64,000 nucleotides of DNA from Planctomycetaceae bacterium (GTDB lineage: Bacteria > Planctomycetota > Planctomycetia > Pirellulales > Pirellulaceae), in contig JACKHN010000007.1 of the NCBI GenBank assembly GCA_020638975.1, positions 280,461 to 344,460 on the forward strand, in the 5' to 3' direction. The notes below the pieces were generated by a model. The model was not told the DNA's origin, made no database searches, and saw only the letters and a program-made list of their open reading frames with translations. Below are positions 52,801 through 59,631 of this stretch, piece by piece. Position 1 is the first letter of the stretch. Each line of letters opens with the position of its first letter. Both the position numbers and the translations under genes were made by a program.

Positions 52801-53535
52801 GGTGGTCCGCGTCCGCCGTCGGTTCACGTTCCAGACGCCGATGGTAACTGGCAGGAGGTTCAAGCCTACATGGGATTCCCCGGGGGGAAGACCAAAACCA
52901 TCTCCGTCGATCTCTCGAAGGCGTTCTTAACGAACGACTATCGCGTCCGCATCGCAACGAGCGCCGAGATCTATTGGGATGAGGCGTTCTTCACCGTTGA
53001 CGAGGAAGCGGTTGAGGTTCGGCAGACTTCGTTGACGCTAGAATCCGCCAACTTGCATTACCGCGGATTCTCACAGGCGCACCCCAAGCAACTCCATGCA
53101 CCCGAGACCTACGACTACGCGAATGTCAACTCCGAGTCGAAATGGCCTCCGATGCGGGGTGCTTTCACACGTTACGGCGATGTATTGGAGTTAGTCACCG
53201 AAGCGGACGATCGGATGGTAATTCTGGGTGGAGGCGACGAGATGACACTTCGCTTCAAAGCTCCCGAGTTGGAACTGCCCACCGGTTGGGTACGCGACTT
53301 CATCATGCACAACGTCGGCTGGGACAAAGATGCCGACTTGAACACGGTCTATGGTCAAAGCGTCGAACCCTTGCCCTACCGCGAAATGACATCGTATCCG
53401 TACGGTCCGGAACGCCAGTATCCAGATACTTCAGCACACCACAGTTACTTGGAGAACTATCAGACCCGGGGGCAAGAGGCACAGCGGTTCTGGAGGCGGA
53501 TCAAAGACTACCCGGTTGTCGCAGGCCAAAACTGA
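49870..53535 (+). CDS. Membrane-anchored TPR and FG-GAP repeat protein
   Basis: A 1221-residue protein anchored by one N-terminal membrane segment (about 17-36, FIPLTVGAILIVGAAVALV) with the rest outside. Residues about 60-300 are TPR-like helices (YWLLGKVATKAGMTEAATAV, HFERAAELSSEEAVYWYEAY). Residues about 350-700 form FG-GAP/VCBS propeller blades with calcium-type loops (VDFDLDATLDLLVL, ADLDRDRDHEV, VDFDHDSNLDIV, VDWDRDVDIDIVAV, GDVDNDGDLDLCVV). An ASPIC-like turn follows, then a large C-terminal region beginning LKGSCPYVYTWTGERFEFF that I cannot assign. The start may be 49870 or the ATG at 49882. The same fold types recur in the CRTAC1-like gene 4 kb downstream, suggesting related functions. 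Substrate or partner unknown. Confidence 0.82.
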   Translation: MDGTMNEHTPPAKNIPFIPLTVGAILIVGAAVALVKMNRPPSNTPLPGPTPDREASLTSDEASALIRTAQLANGRLENIELSKADALYSEIIEQLPNESLGVRNQAICRYLLFEQQKIDTTAVQQALTKLQELEPDAPSTYWLLGKVATKAGMTEAATAVKHFERAAELSSEEAVYWYEAYDAARVLPDGEAQAKEFLAHAYRLAPKNLFLLGDWLLAQAQAEDPSMAETLAAAKETLAPLRDTVLKRHNADVFQLLDAASEALGKGDWSGVVRNARMCLNVTRPNDFTQGDKRALAPHALEFVVHEFSDAVKAVARQTADDPLIDVNFVKVPEVAVTGEVRDAMLVDFDLDATLDLLVLKAGRLTVYRQSESSTWDPLATVELAGDYTGLLAADLDRDRDHEVNKPANDVAAGESKSCFDADADVVVYGESGLVFLRNVRGEAGKRKLEIVEQETSLANIKNIVTAILVDFDHDSNLDIVCSTQTGLVALLGQGEMAFVDVSDYSTFPTLDASTPITSFVAVDWDRDVDIDIVAVAKDQSLGYLENLRHGNFRWQPFGDDYTSLRDSNSLAVVESDANVSWDLMGTGATGTTLLQTRTPHAGKVQFKAATVVSKLEANGIVLADIDNNGHQDPITWTNEAVSVIRAKSDGSFADSLAITNLPAKILRCDTGDVDNDGDLDLCVVTSNEVALFTNEGGNANNWLSIRAMGQVDNAGKANHNGIGSLIEVKAGSLYQAQVVSKPVTHFGLGKEPNAAIVRFLWTNGVPQDKLEPVANQAMCELMTLKGSCPYVYTWTGERFEFFTDCLWAAPIGLQLAEDVLAPSRSWEYLHIPGDRLREKDGHYSLQVTEELWEAGYFDLVDLIAVDHPADVEIFSNEKVGPAEISQFKLHTVRQRRYPIAAADQRGRDVLPLVHKQDGQYLRAFDKTIVPGLAEDHFLELDLGELEEPKKIVLFLTGWIYPTDTSLNVALSRHPLVGGPRPPSVHVPDADGNWQEVQAYMGFPGGKTKTISVDLSKAFLTNDYRVRIATSAEIYWDEAFFTVDEEAVEVRQTSLTLESANLHYRGFSQAHPKQLHAPETYDYANVNSESKWPPMRGAFTRYGDVLELVTEADDRMVILGGGDEMTLRFKAPELELPTGWVRDFIMHNVGWDKDADLNTVYGQSVEPLPYREMTSYPYGPERQYPDTSAHHSYLENYQTRGQEAQRFWRRIKDYPVVAGQN

Positions 53536-53580
53536 TCCGTGCCACCCGCTGGCTCGTATTCGCAATATGTAAAGACAAAA

Positions 53581-53645
53581 CAGCAAATGACCCGCGGCAC
53601 CTGCCCTGCCCCACTTGCATACCGCCCTACCCAGGTCATTTGCTG
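53581..53645. repeat. Inverted repeat with 12-bp perfect arms
   Basis: Arms at 53581-53592 and 53634-53645 with a 41-base C-rich centre (CCTGCCCTGCCCC). It lies 45 bp after the stop of the TPR/FG-GAP gene and could form an mRNA 3' stem. Confidence 0.7.
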
Positions 53646-53944
53646 TCTCTGCCTCGCGAGAGGCACCAACCAAATCGCTCGGTCAGGTGTCTCTGTAATA
53701 CTTATTGAAAAACCGAGGCAAAACCGGGTCGGAATTCCGGTGATTTTCGCAAAAAAAACCAAAATAGTTTTTAGAGCCGGAAAAACGTTGAATTTCTGCC
53801 GTGTCGAGGGAAGTTTTTTTCGTTCCGAACGACCATCAGAAAAAGACCCGACCCACATCCTATGGGGGGAGTTTGCAAGCGGGGCCGTATCGTGCGAGCT
53901 GACAGAGGCCCAGTCTCGTAACACCTAAAACTTTCTGTCTCGTA

Positions 53945-54036
53945 GTGGTACACTTTGACGTAAGTCGGCCACTCCTGCCCGACAAAAGACGGCCAAAAGT
54001 GGCCGTCCTACTTTCCGGGATTTCAAACTGTACCAC
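53945..54036. repeat. 92-bp dispersed element, inverted orientation
   Basis: Starts GTGGTACACTTTGACG and ends TTTCAAACTGTACCAC; exactly 92 bp like the copies at 14.4 and 21.6 kb. Its internal hairpin regions read CGGCCACTCCTGCCCG and GGCCAAAAGTGGCC in this orientation. Changes in the loops compared with other copies largely keep the loop-loop complementarity through G-U pairs. Confidence 0.88.
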
Positions 54037-54133
54037 TTACCTTCTGTCTTGGAAGTTTGACCATTTCCCGTCGCTGGCTTATGTTGGCACTGGTTCTTCT
54101 TACCTCATTCCGTACGCGTGGAGTTCATCCACA

Positions 54134-54565
54134 ATGCCGCCGCAGAACCCTCACCGACAGCTAGTTTCCGCGCAGCAATCGCTCCGGGGAGTCTGGATTG
54201 GGGTCGCGGCTGCACTGATCGCTTGGGGCGCACAAACGGATGCTCACGCGGCTTGCGGCGACTATCTGGCGATGAGTGGGGCCGAGCACACTGCCATAAC
54301 CCTGGACCAAGACACCGAAAGAAGCACTTCCGGGTCCGAATCGCCCCTGAAGCTTCCATGCCACGGGCCTCAATGCCAACGCTCGCCAGCCGCTCCACCT
54401 CCGCCGCTGCCCGTTCAAATCGACTCGAGCCAACACGAACAAGCGCACATGCAACGGTTAAGTAACCGCTGCAATCCATCTCCGCTCTGGTGGATCGCGT
54501 TTGAAACTACCGCGAAGTTGTCTTCAGGCTTTCCTGTTCGTCTTGAGCGTCCTCCACGCGTCTAG
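54134..54565 (+). CDS. Small secreted protein, function unknown
   Basis: A 143-residue protein with a clear signal peptide (GVWIGVAAALIAWGAQ, cleavage near DAHA-A). The mature part starts ACGDYLAMSG and contains a cysteine-containing core (KLPCHGPQCQRSPAAPPPPLP), a polyproline run and a basic tail. The cysteines (CGDYL and PCHGPQC) could bind metal or form a disulfide. I have an impression of similar short ACGDYL proteins in other planctomycetes but cannot name a function. The frame is open further upstream to 53945, through the 92-bp repeat; the ATG at 54134 directly before the signal peptide is far more likely. It precedes the b/c cytochrome gene by 162 bp. Confidence 0.68.
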   Translation: MPPQNPHRQLVSAQQSLRGVWIGVAAALIAWGAQTDAHAACGDYLAMSGAEHTAITLDQDTERSTSGSESPLKLPCHGPQCQRSPAAPPPPLPVQIDSSQHEQAHMQRLSNRCNPSPLWWIAFETTAKLSSGFPVRLERPPRV

Positions 54566-54727
54566 CTTCGGACATCTCTCTTCCGATTACGAGTAGCCGG
54601 CGCCCGCGCCGTCTTAATCGTGATCGTCGCGTCGCCACTTGCCCGCACCTGCGTTGTTCGATTTTCATGTGCGCGCGTTTTGTGGCCGGTCGAAGCCTCA
54701 GTCATTTTTATCGTGGAGTTTCTCTTC

Positions 54728-57661
54728 ATGTCAGAATCATCTTCGCCCTTAGATCCAGCGGCGCTCGCTGCTCAAGGTGCTCCGAAGAAATACGTTCGGG
54801 CCGTGAGCCCCCGCTTGCGAAAGCTCTTGTATTTCATCTTCGCCCTCGTTGCGTTACTCGGCGCAAACGCCGCCTACCTCTCCAGCATCACCGCCTTCGA
54901 GTGGATACAGAATCAGACCTACCAGAACTACTTCTATCAATACATGTTTCTGGCACACCTGGTGCTCGGCCTCATCCTTATCGTCCCCTTTGTCGCGTTC
55001 GGAACGTTTCACATGCTCGCCGCACGCAATCGGCGTAACCGACGAGCCGTGCGAATTGGTTATGTTCTCTTTGCAGCTGGACTGATCGTGCTGATCAGTG
55101 GGCTGTTGCTGATGCGGATCGCTGGGTTCGACTTGAAGCAGCCACTGGCGAGGAGAACCGTGTACTGGTTGCATGTGATCGTTCCATTGGTCGCCGCCTG
55201 GTTGTATTGGCTTCACCGACTGACAGGACCCAAGATCAAATGGCGTATTGGCCTCAGCTATGCCGCTTTCGTGGCCATCGTCGTCCTGATCATGGTGGGA
55301 ATGCACACCCAAGACCCGCGGCAGTGGTACGCCCAAGGTCCTGAATCGGGAGTGAAGTACTTCGAACCGTCGTTGGCACGAACAACCACTGGCAAATTCA
55401 TTCCGGCCGAGAGTTTGATGAACGACGAGTACTGTAAGAAGTGCCACGCGGATGTTCATGCCGCATGGAGCGACAGCGTTCATCGGTTCAGTTCGTTCAA
55501 CAATTCACCGTATCACGCCAGTGTCACTGGCACGCGAGAAGTCTCGTTAAAACGCGACGGCAATGTACAAGCATCGCGTTGGTGCGCCGGTTGCCATGAT
55601 CCCGTTCCCTTCTTCAGTGGCGCGTTCGATGACCCGAAGTTCGATACGGTCAATCATCCCACCGCCAACGCGGGGATCACTTGCACGGTGTGCCATTCGA
55701 TCACCAATGTGAACAGTACACGTGGCAACGCCGATTACACGATCGACGAGCCGCTGCACTATCCGTTCGCTTACAGCGAGAATCCAGCGCTACAATGGAT
55801 CAACAATCAGCTGGTGAAGGCCAAGCCGGAGTTTCACAAACGAACGTTTCTCAAGCCCTTTCACAAAACGGCCGAGTTCTGCTCGGGCTGCCACAAGGTT
55901 CACCTGCCCTTAGCGCTGAATCACTATAAGGAGTTCCTTCGCGGCCAGAACCACTACGATCCTTACTTGCTTAGTGGCGTTTCGGGGCACGGCGCTCGTA
56001 GCTTCTACTACCCTCCGAAGGCTCAAGACAATTGCAACGGTTGCCACATGCCGTTGGCTGTCTCTGACGACTTCGGGGCCAAGTTCTTTGACAATGCGGC
56101 GGAACTGAGCGTGCATGACCATCTATTCCCTTCGGCAAATACGGGGATCGCGTGGTTACGGGATAAACCCGAGGTAATCGCAGCGCATGAGAAGTTCAAT
56201 GAGGGCGTGATGCGAGTTGACATCTTTGGACTCCGGCAGGGGGGCGAGATCGACGGCGAGTTGATTGCGCCGCTTCGTCCAAACGTACCAACGCTGAAGC
56301 CCGGCCAGAAATACCTCCTCGACACCGTCATTCGCACACTGAAGATGGGACATCTGTTTACGCAAGGCACCGTCGACTCGAACGAAGTGTGGCTCGACGT
56401 GACGGTGAAGTCCGGTGAACAAGTCATTGGACGTAGTGGAGCCTTAGACGCGGAACGGCAAAACGAAGTCGACCCATGGTCTCACTTTGTCAACGTCTTC
56501 CTATTAGACAAGGACGGCAATCGGATCGACCGCCGCAACGCGGAAGACATTTTCACACCACTCTACAATCATCAGATTCCGCCGGGAGCTGGCCAAACGG
56601 TTCACTACGAACTGCAACTGCCTGCCACGCTCGACGCCCCCGTCACAGTCGAGCTGAAACTGCAGTATCGCAAGTTTGATCAGCGATACATGGACATCGT
56701 CGCCAAGAGCAATGAGAAGCTGGGGCAAATTATTCGCGGTCACAAGCCGGGCGAGCCCTATCACAACGACTTGCCAATCATGACGCTCGCCACGGACACG
56801 ATGACATTCCCCGTCGAAGGAATCGAAGCCGTCGTGACGAACCCACCACGCGACATTCCTGAGTGGCAACGCTGGAATGACTATGGCATTGGCCTACTGC
56901 TGAAGGGCAAAGGCGAACTCCGTCAGGCAGCGGAAGCGTTTTCCGAAGTCGAAAAGTTAAAACGCTGGGACGGGCCAATGAATCTGGCTCGTGTCTACAA
57001 CACGGAGGGGCGCATCGACGAAGCAGTCGCTGCGCTACAACGCGCGTCCGAGTACAGCAACGAGGAAGGCTATCCGCGTTGGACGTGGGGTTGGTTAAGT
57101 GGTGTCGTGAATCGGCAGCAAGGAAGGCTCGACGAAGCGGTACTTAATCTGCGGAGCGTGCTTGAAGACCGCACGCCTGACATGGAGAAGCGTGGCTTCG
57201 ACTTCAGTCTTGACTTCGAAGTCATCAACTTGCTTGGCCAAACCCAGTTCGACCAGGGACGGCTTCGCGCAAGGCAAGGCCGTGCGGAGGAAGCCCGCGC
57301 GCTCTGGGAGGAAGCAATTGCCACGTTCCAGAAGACGCTCGCTATTGATTCGGAAGACGTGACCGCACACCACAACTTGCAACTCCTGTACGCCGAGCTC
57401 GGCGACGACACGAAGTCGCTGGAACATGAACGCTTGCATCGGCGATACAAGCCAGACGACAACGCTCAAGGCCGCGCGGTACGACTGGCTCGCGAGAAGT
57501 ATCCGGCGGCGAATCATGCGGCGGAGGCAGTCGTCAAATACTCACTCCAACGCGAGGGCGCGCCGGGGCTAGCGAGCGTGCAAACTTCCGAAATCTCCCG
57601 AGAGAAGGGAAGTTTAGACGGAGACCAAGCCCACCAGGAAACAGTAGGAGGTGGATTATGA
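54728..57661 (+). CDS. Membrane di-heme b / penta-heme c cytochrome with C-terminal TPR domain
   Basis: A 977-residue protein. Five membrane segments lie at about 33-52, 72-98, 109-129, 144-163 and 174-193. TM2 carries His77 and His95, and TM4 carries His149 and His163, placed to ligate two b-type hemes on the two sides of the membrane. A periplasmic part follows with five CxxCH motifs: CKKCH (236-240), CAGCH (286-290), CTVCH (319-323), CSGCH (385-389) and CNGCH (436-440). After a beta-rich region (about 510-680), residues 720-930 are TPR repeats (AEAFSEVEKLKRWDGPMNLA, ARVYNTEGRIDEAVAALQRA). The layout suggests quinol oxidation with electron flow to periplasmic c-hemes. The stop codon overlaps the next gene's start (ATGA), so the two are translationally coupled. 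The ATG at 54728 is chosen over an upstream frame from 54620; GGAG precedes it. Confidence 0.88.
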   Translation: MSESSSPLDPAALAAQGAPKKYVRAVSPRLRKLLYFIFALVALLGANAAYLSSITAFEWIQNQTYQNYFYQYMFLAHLVLGLILIVPFVAFGTFHMLAARNRRNRRAVRIGYVLFAAGLIVLISGLLLMRIAGFDLKQPLARRTVYWLHVIVPLVAAWLYWLHRLTGPKIKWRIGLSYAAFVAIVVLIMVGMHTQDPRQWYAQGPESGVKYFEPSLARTTTGKFIPAESLMNDEYCKKCHADVHAAWSDSVHRFSSFNNSPYHASVTGTREVSLKRDGNVQASRWCAGCHDPVPFFSGAFDDPKFDTVNHPTANAGITCTVCHSITNVNSTRGNADYTIDEPLHYPFAYSENPALQWINNQLVKAKPEFHKRTFLKPFHKTAEFCSGCHKVHLPLALNHYKEFLRGQNHYDPYLLSGVSGHGARSFYYPPKAQDNCNGCHMPLAVSDDFGAKFFDNAAELSVHDHLFPSANTGIAWLRDKPEVIAAHEKFNEGVMRVDIFGLRQGGEIDGELIAPLRPNVPTLKPGQKYLLDTVIRTLKMGHLFTQGTVDSNEVWLDVTVKSGEQVIGRSGALDAERQNEVDPWSHFVNVFLLDKDGNRIDRRNAEDIFTPLYNHQIPPGAGQTVHYELQLPATLDAPVTVELKLQYRKFDQRYMDIVAKSNEKLGQIIRGHKPGEPYHNDLPIMTLATDTMTFPVEGIEAVVTNPPRDIPEWQRWNDYGIGLLLKGKGELRQAAEAFSEVEKLKRWDGPMNLARVYNTEGRIDEAVAALQRASEYSNEEGYPRWTWGWLSGVVNRQQGRLDEAVLNLRSVLEDRTPDMEKRGFDFSLDFEVINLLGQTQFDQGRLRARQGRAEEARALWEEAIATFQKTLAIDSEDVTAHHNLQLLYAELGDDTKSLEHERLHRRYKPDDNAQGRAVRLAREKYPAANHAAEAVVKYSLQREGAPGLASVQTSEISREKGSLDGDQAHQETVGGGL

Positions 57662-59565
57662 GTGACAAACCATCCACACCGATCAACGACTATGATCCGG
57701 ACACCGAAGAACGCGACGACGCGGTAATTGGCACAGCACTACGTTGGTCGCTGCTGGCTTTTGCGATCGTCGGTGGCGTCGGTGGAGTCGCGGCTTACCT
57801 GCTCACGCGTCCCACGCCTCCGCCTCCGATTCAAGAGACAAAGCTGGCAACGGTTCAGGTTCGAGAAGCTTCGAAGGTCGAATTGCCGACCGTTCACTTC
57901 ACGGATATCACCGAGTCGGCAGGCATCCACTTCCAGCACGAGAACGGAGCTCGTGGCAAGAAGCTGCTGCCCGAGACCATGGGTGGCGGGTGCGCGTTCT
58001 TCGACTTCGATGACGATGGCGACCAAGACTTGCTGTTCGTCAACGGCCAGCGTTGGCCATGGGATGCGGAACCGGATGCCGAAGGTGACAAGCCACTCGC
58101 CACTTTGGCATTGTATCGAAATGATGGCAAAGGCCAATTCGATGATGTGACCAAGGGATCGGGTTTGGACATATCGATGTACGGGATGGGTGTCGCCATC
58201 GGCGACTTCGATCGCGATGGTCGCTGTGACGTGTTCATCTCGACGGTTGGAACGAATCGCCTATTCCACAACGAAGGCGCTGGCAAGTTTCGCGATGTCA
58301 CCGAAGCAGCAAACGTCGGCGGAGCGACGGACGAATGGAGCTCGAGTTGCGGGTGGCTCGACTATGACAACGACGGGGATCTCGACCTGTTTGTTGGCAA
58401 CTACGTCAAATGGTCACGTGAGTATGACGAGTCGCAGGGTTTCCAACTCACCGGTGGGGGGCGAGCCTATGGTCGTCCGCAAAACTTTGAAGGCACGTTT
58501 CCTTACCTCTACCGCAACGAAGGCAATGGCACATTCACCGAGGTTGCAGAAGCTGCTGGATTGCATGTGCGCAATTCGGCCACGAACGTGCCGATGGCGA
58601 AATCGTTGGGCGTTACGTTCGCGGACTTCGACGAAGACGGACGGATCGATATCGTCGTTGCCAATGACACCGTTCAGAATCTACTGTTTCACAATCAAGG
58701 GGATGGCTCGTTCGCGGAGATCGGAGCGTTGGCGGGCGTGGCTTTTGACATGAGCGGCAACGCGCGAGGAGCGATGGGGATCGACGCAGCCCGCTTCCGC
58801 GATAACGAGGCAATTGGCATCGCCATTGGAAACTATGCGAACGAAATGACTGGCTTGTATGTGTCGCATGGCGACCAGATGCAATTCATGGACGAAGCCA
58901 TCTCGACCGGACTAGGTCCAAACACTCGCTTGGAACTGACGTTCGGCGTGTTCTACTTCGACTACGACCTCGACGGACGACTCGACTTGCTGGCCGCGAA
59001 CGGCCATCTCGAAGAAGACATCAATCGCGTTCAACCAAGTCAGCACTATGAGCAGCCGCCGCAACTGTTCTGGAATTGCGGGCGGCAAGCCGACACGGAG
59101 TTTCTGCCCGTGCCCGCCGACAAGTGCGGCAACGACCTGCTACGGCCGATGGTGGGACGTGGATCGGCGTACGCGGATATCGACGGGGATGGCGATCTCG
59201 ATATCGCGATGATGGGCTCGGGGCAGCGTCCGCGTTTGCTCCGCAATGATCAAGAATTGGGACACCACTGGCTGCGATTGCAGCTCAAGGGAGCCGGATC
59301 GAACCCGGAAGCGATCGGAGCTTGGATCGAGGTTCACGCGGGAAATAACGTCTATAAACGGCAGGTAATGCCCACCCGCAGCTACCTTTCCCAGTCCGAA
59401 CTTCCGGTCACGGTGGGGCTCGGGAATGCCAATGCCGTGGATCGCGTCTTCATTCATTGGCCTGATGAAACGGTCCAGGAACTCACAGAGATTGCGATCG
59501 ATCAGCTCACCGTGGTGTATCAATCTGCAGAACAACTTGCGTCGCCGGCCCCTACCAACCCATAA
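57658..59565 (+). CDS. CRTAC1-like FG-GAP/ASPIC-UnbV protein, membrane-anchored
   Basis: A 635-residue protein with an N-terminal anchor (about 29-48, LLAFAIVGGVGGVAAYLL) and an external propeller. It opens with the family segment FTDITESAGIHFQHENGARG, then GKKLLPETMGGGCAFFDFDD. FG-GAP blades carry calcium-type loops: DFDDDGDQDLLFVNG, DFDRDGRCDVFIS, DYDNDGDLDLFVGNY, DFDEDGRIDIVVANDT, DYDLDGRLDLLAANGH and DIDGDGDLDIAMMG. The C-terminal ASPIC/UnbV domain is at about 540-620 (VYKRQVMPTRSYLSQSELPV, then VFIHWPDETVQELTEI). Its start codon overlaps the stop of the b/c cytochrome, which strongly suggests the two act together. The physical role of such propellers in electron transfer is not known. 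Confidence 0.9.
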   Translation: MSDKPSTPINDYDPDTEERDDAVIGTALRWSLLAFAIVGGVGGVAAYLLTRPTPPPPIQETKLATVQVREASKVELPTVHFTDITESAGIHFQHENGARGKKLLPETMGGGCAFFDFDDDGDQDLLFVNGQRWPWDAEPDAEGDKPLATLALYRNDGKGQFDDVTKGSGLDISMYGMGVAIGDFDRDGRCDVFISTVGTNRLFHNEGAGKFRDVTEAANVGGATDEWSSSCGWLDYDNDGDLDLFVGNYVKWSREYDESQGFQLTGGGRAYGRPQNFEGTFPYLYRNEGNGTFTEVAEAAGLHVRNSATNVPMAKSLGVTFADFDEDGRIDIVVANDTVQNLLFHNQGDGSFAEIGALAGVAFDMSGNARGAMGIDAARFRDNEAIGIAIGNYANEMTGLYVSHGDQMQFMDEAISTGLGPNTRLELTFGVFYFDYDLDGRLDLLAANGHLEEDINRVQPSQHYEQPPQLFWNCGRQADTEFLPVPADKCGNDLLRPMVGRGSAYADIDGDGDLDIAMMGSGQRPRLLRNDQELGHHWLRLQLKGAGSNPEAIGAWIEVHAGNNVYKRQVMPTRSYLSQSELPVTVGLGNANAVDRVFIHWPDETVQELTEIAIDQLTVVYQSAEQLASPAPTNP

Positions 59566-59631
59566 TAGTACACGCAAGGCGCTGTGTAACACGAACGAAT
59601 GTGCCACACGACGCAAATCATGGGGATTCGA

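Larger units (their letters stand above)
53536..54133. other. 598-bp gene-free region with stem structure and repeat
   Basis: Holds a 12-bp perfect inverted repeat (CAGCAAATGACC at 53581-53592 with its complement at 53634-53645), an A/T-rich stretch with homopolymers around 53750-53825, and a 92-bp element at 53945-54036. The open frames here are shadows or run through the repeat. The AT-rich stretch may contain a promoter but I see no clear -35/-10 pair. Confidence 0.45.

Noticed and set aside
53945..54133. Upstream extension of the small secreted protein
   Set aside because: This frame runs through the 92-bp repeat and would place 63 residues before a clear signal peptide.
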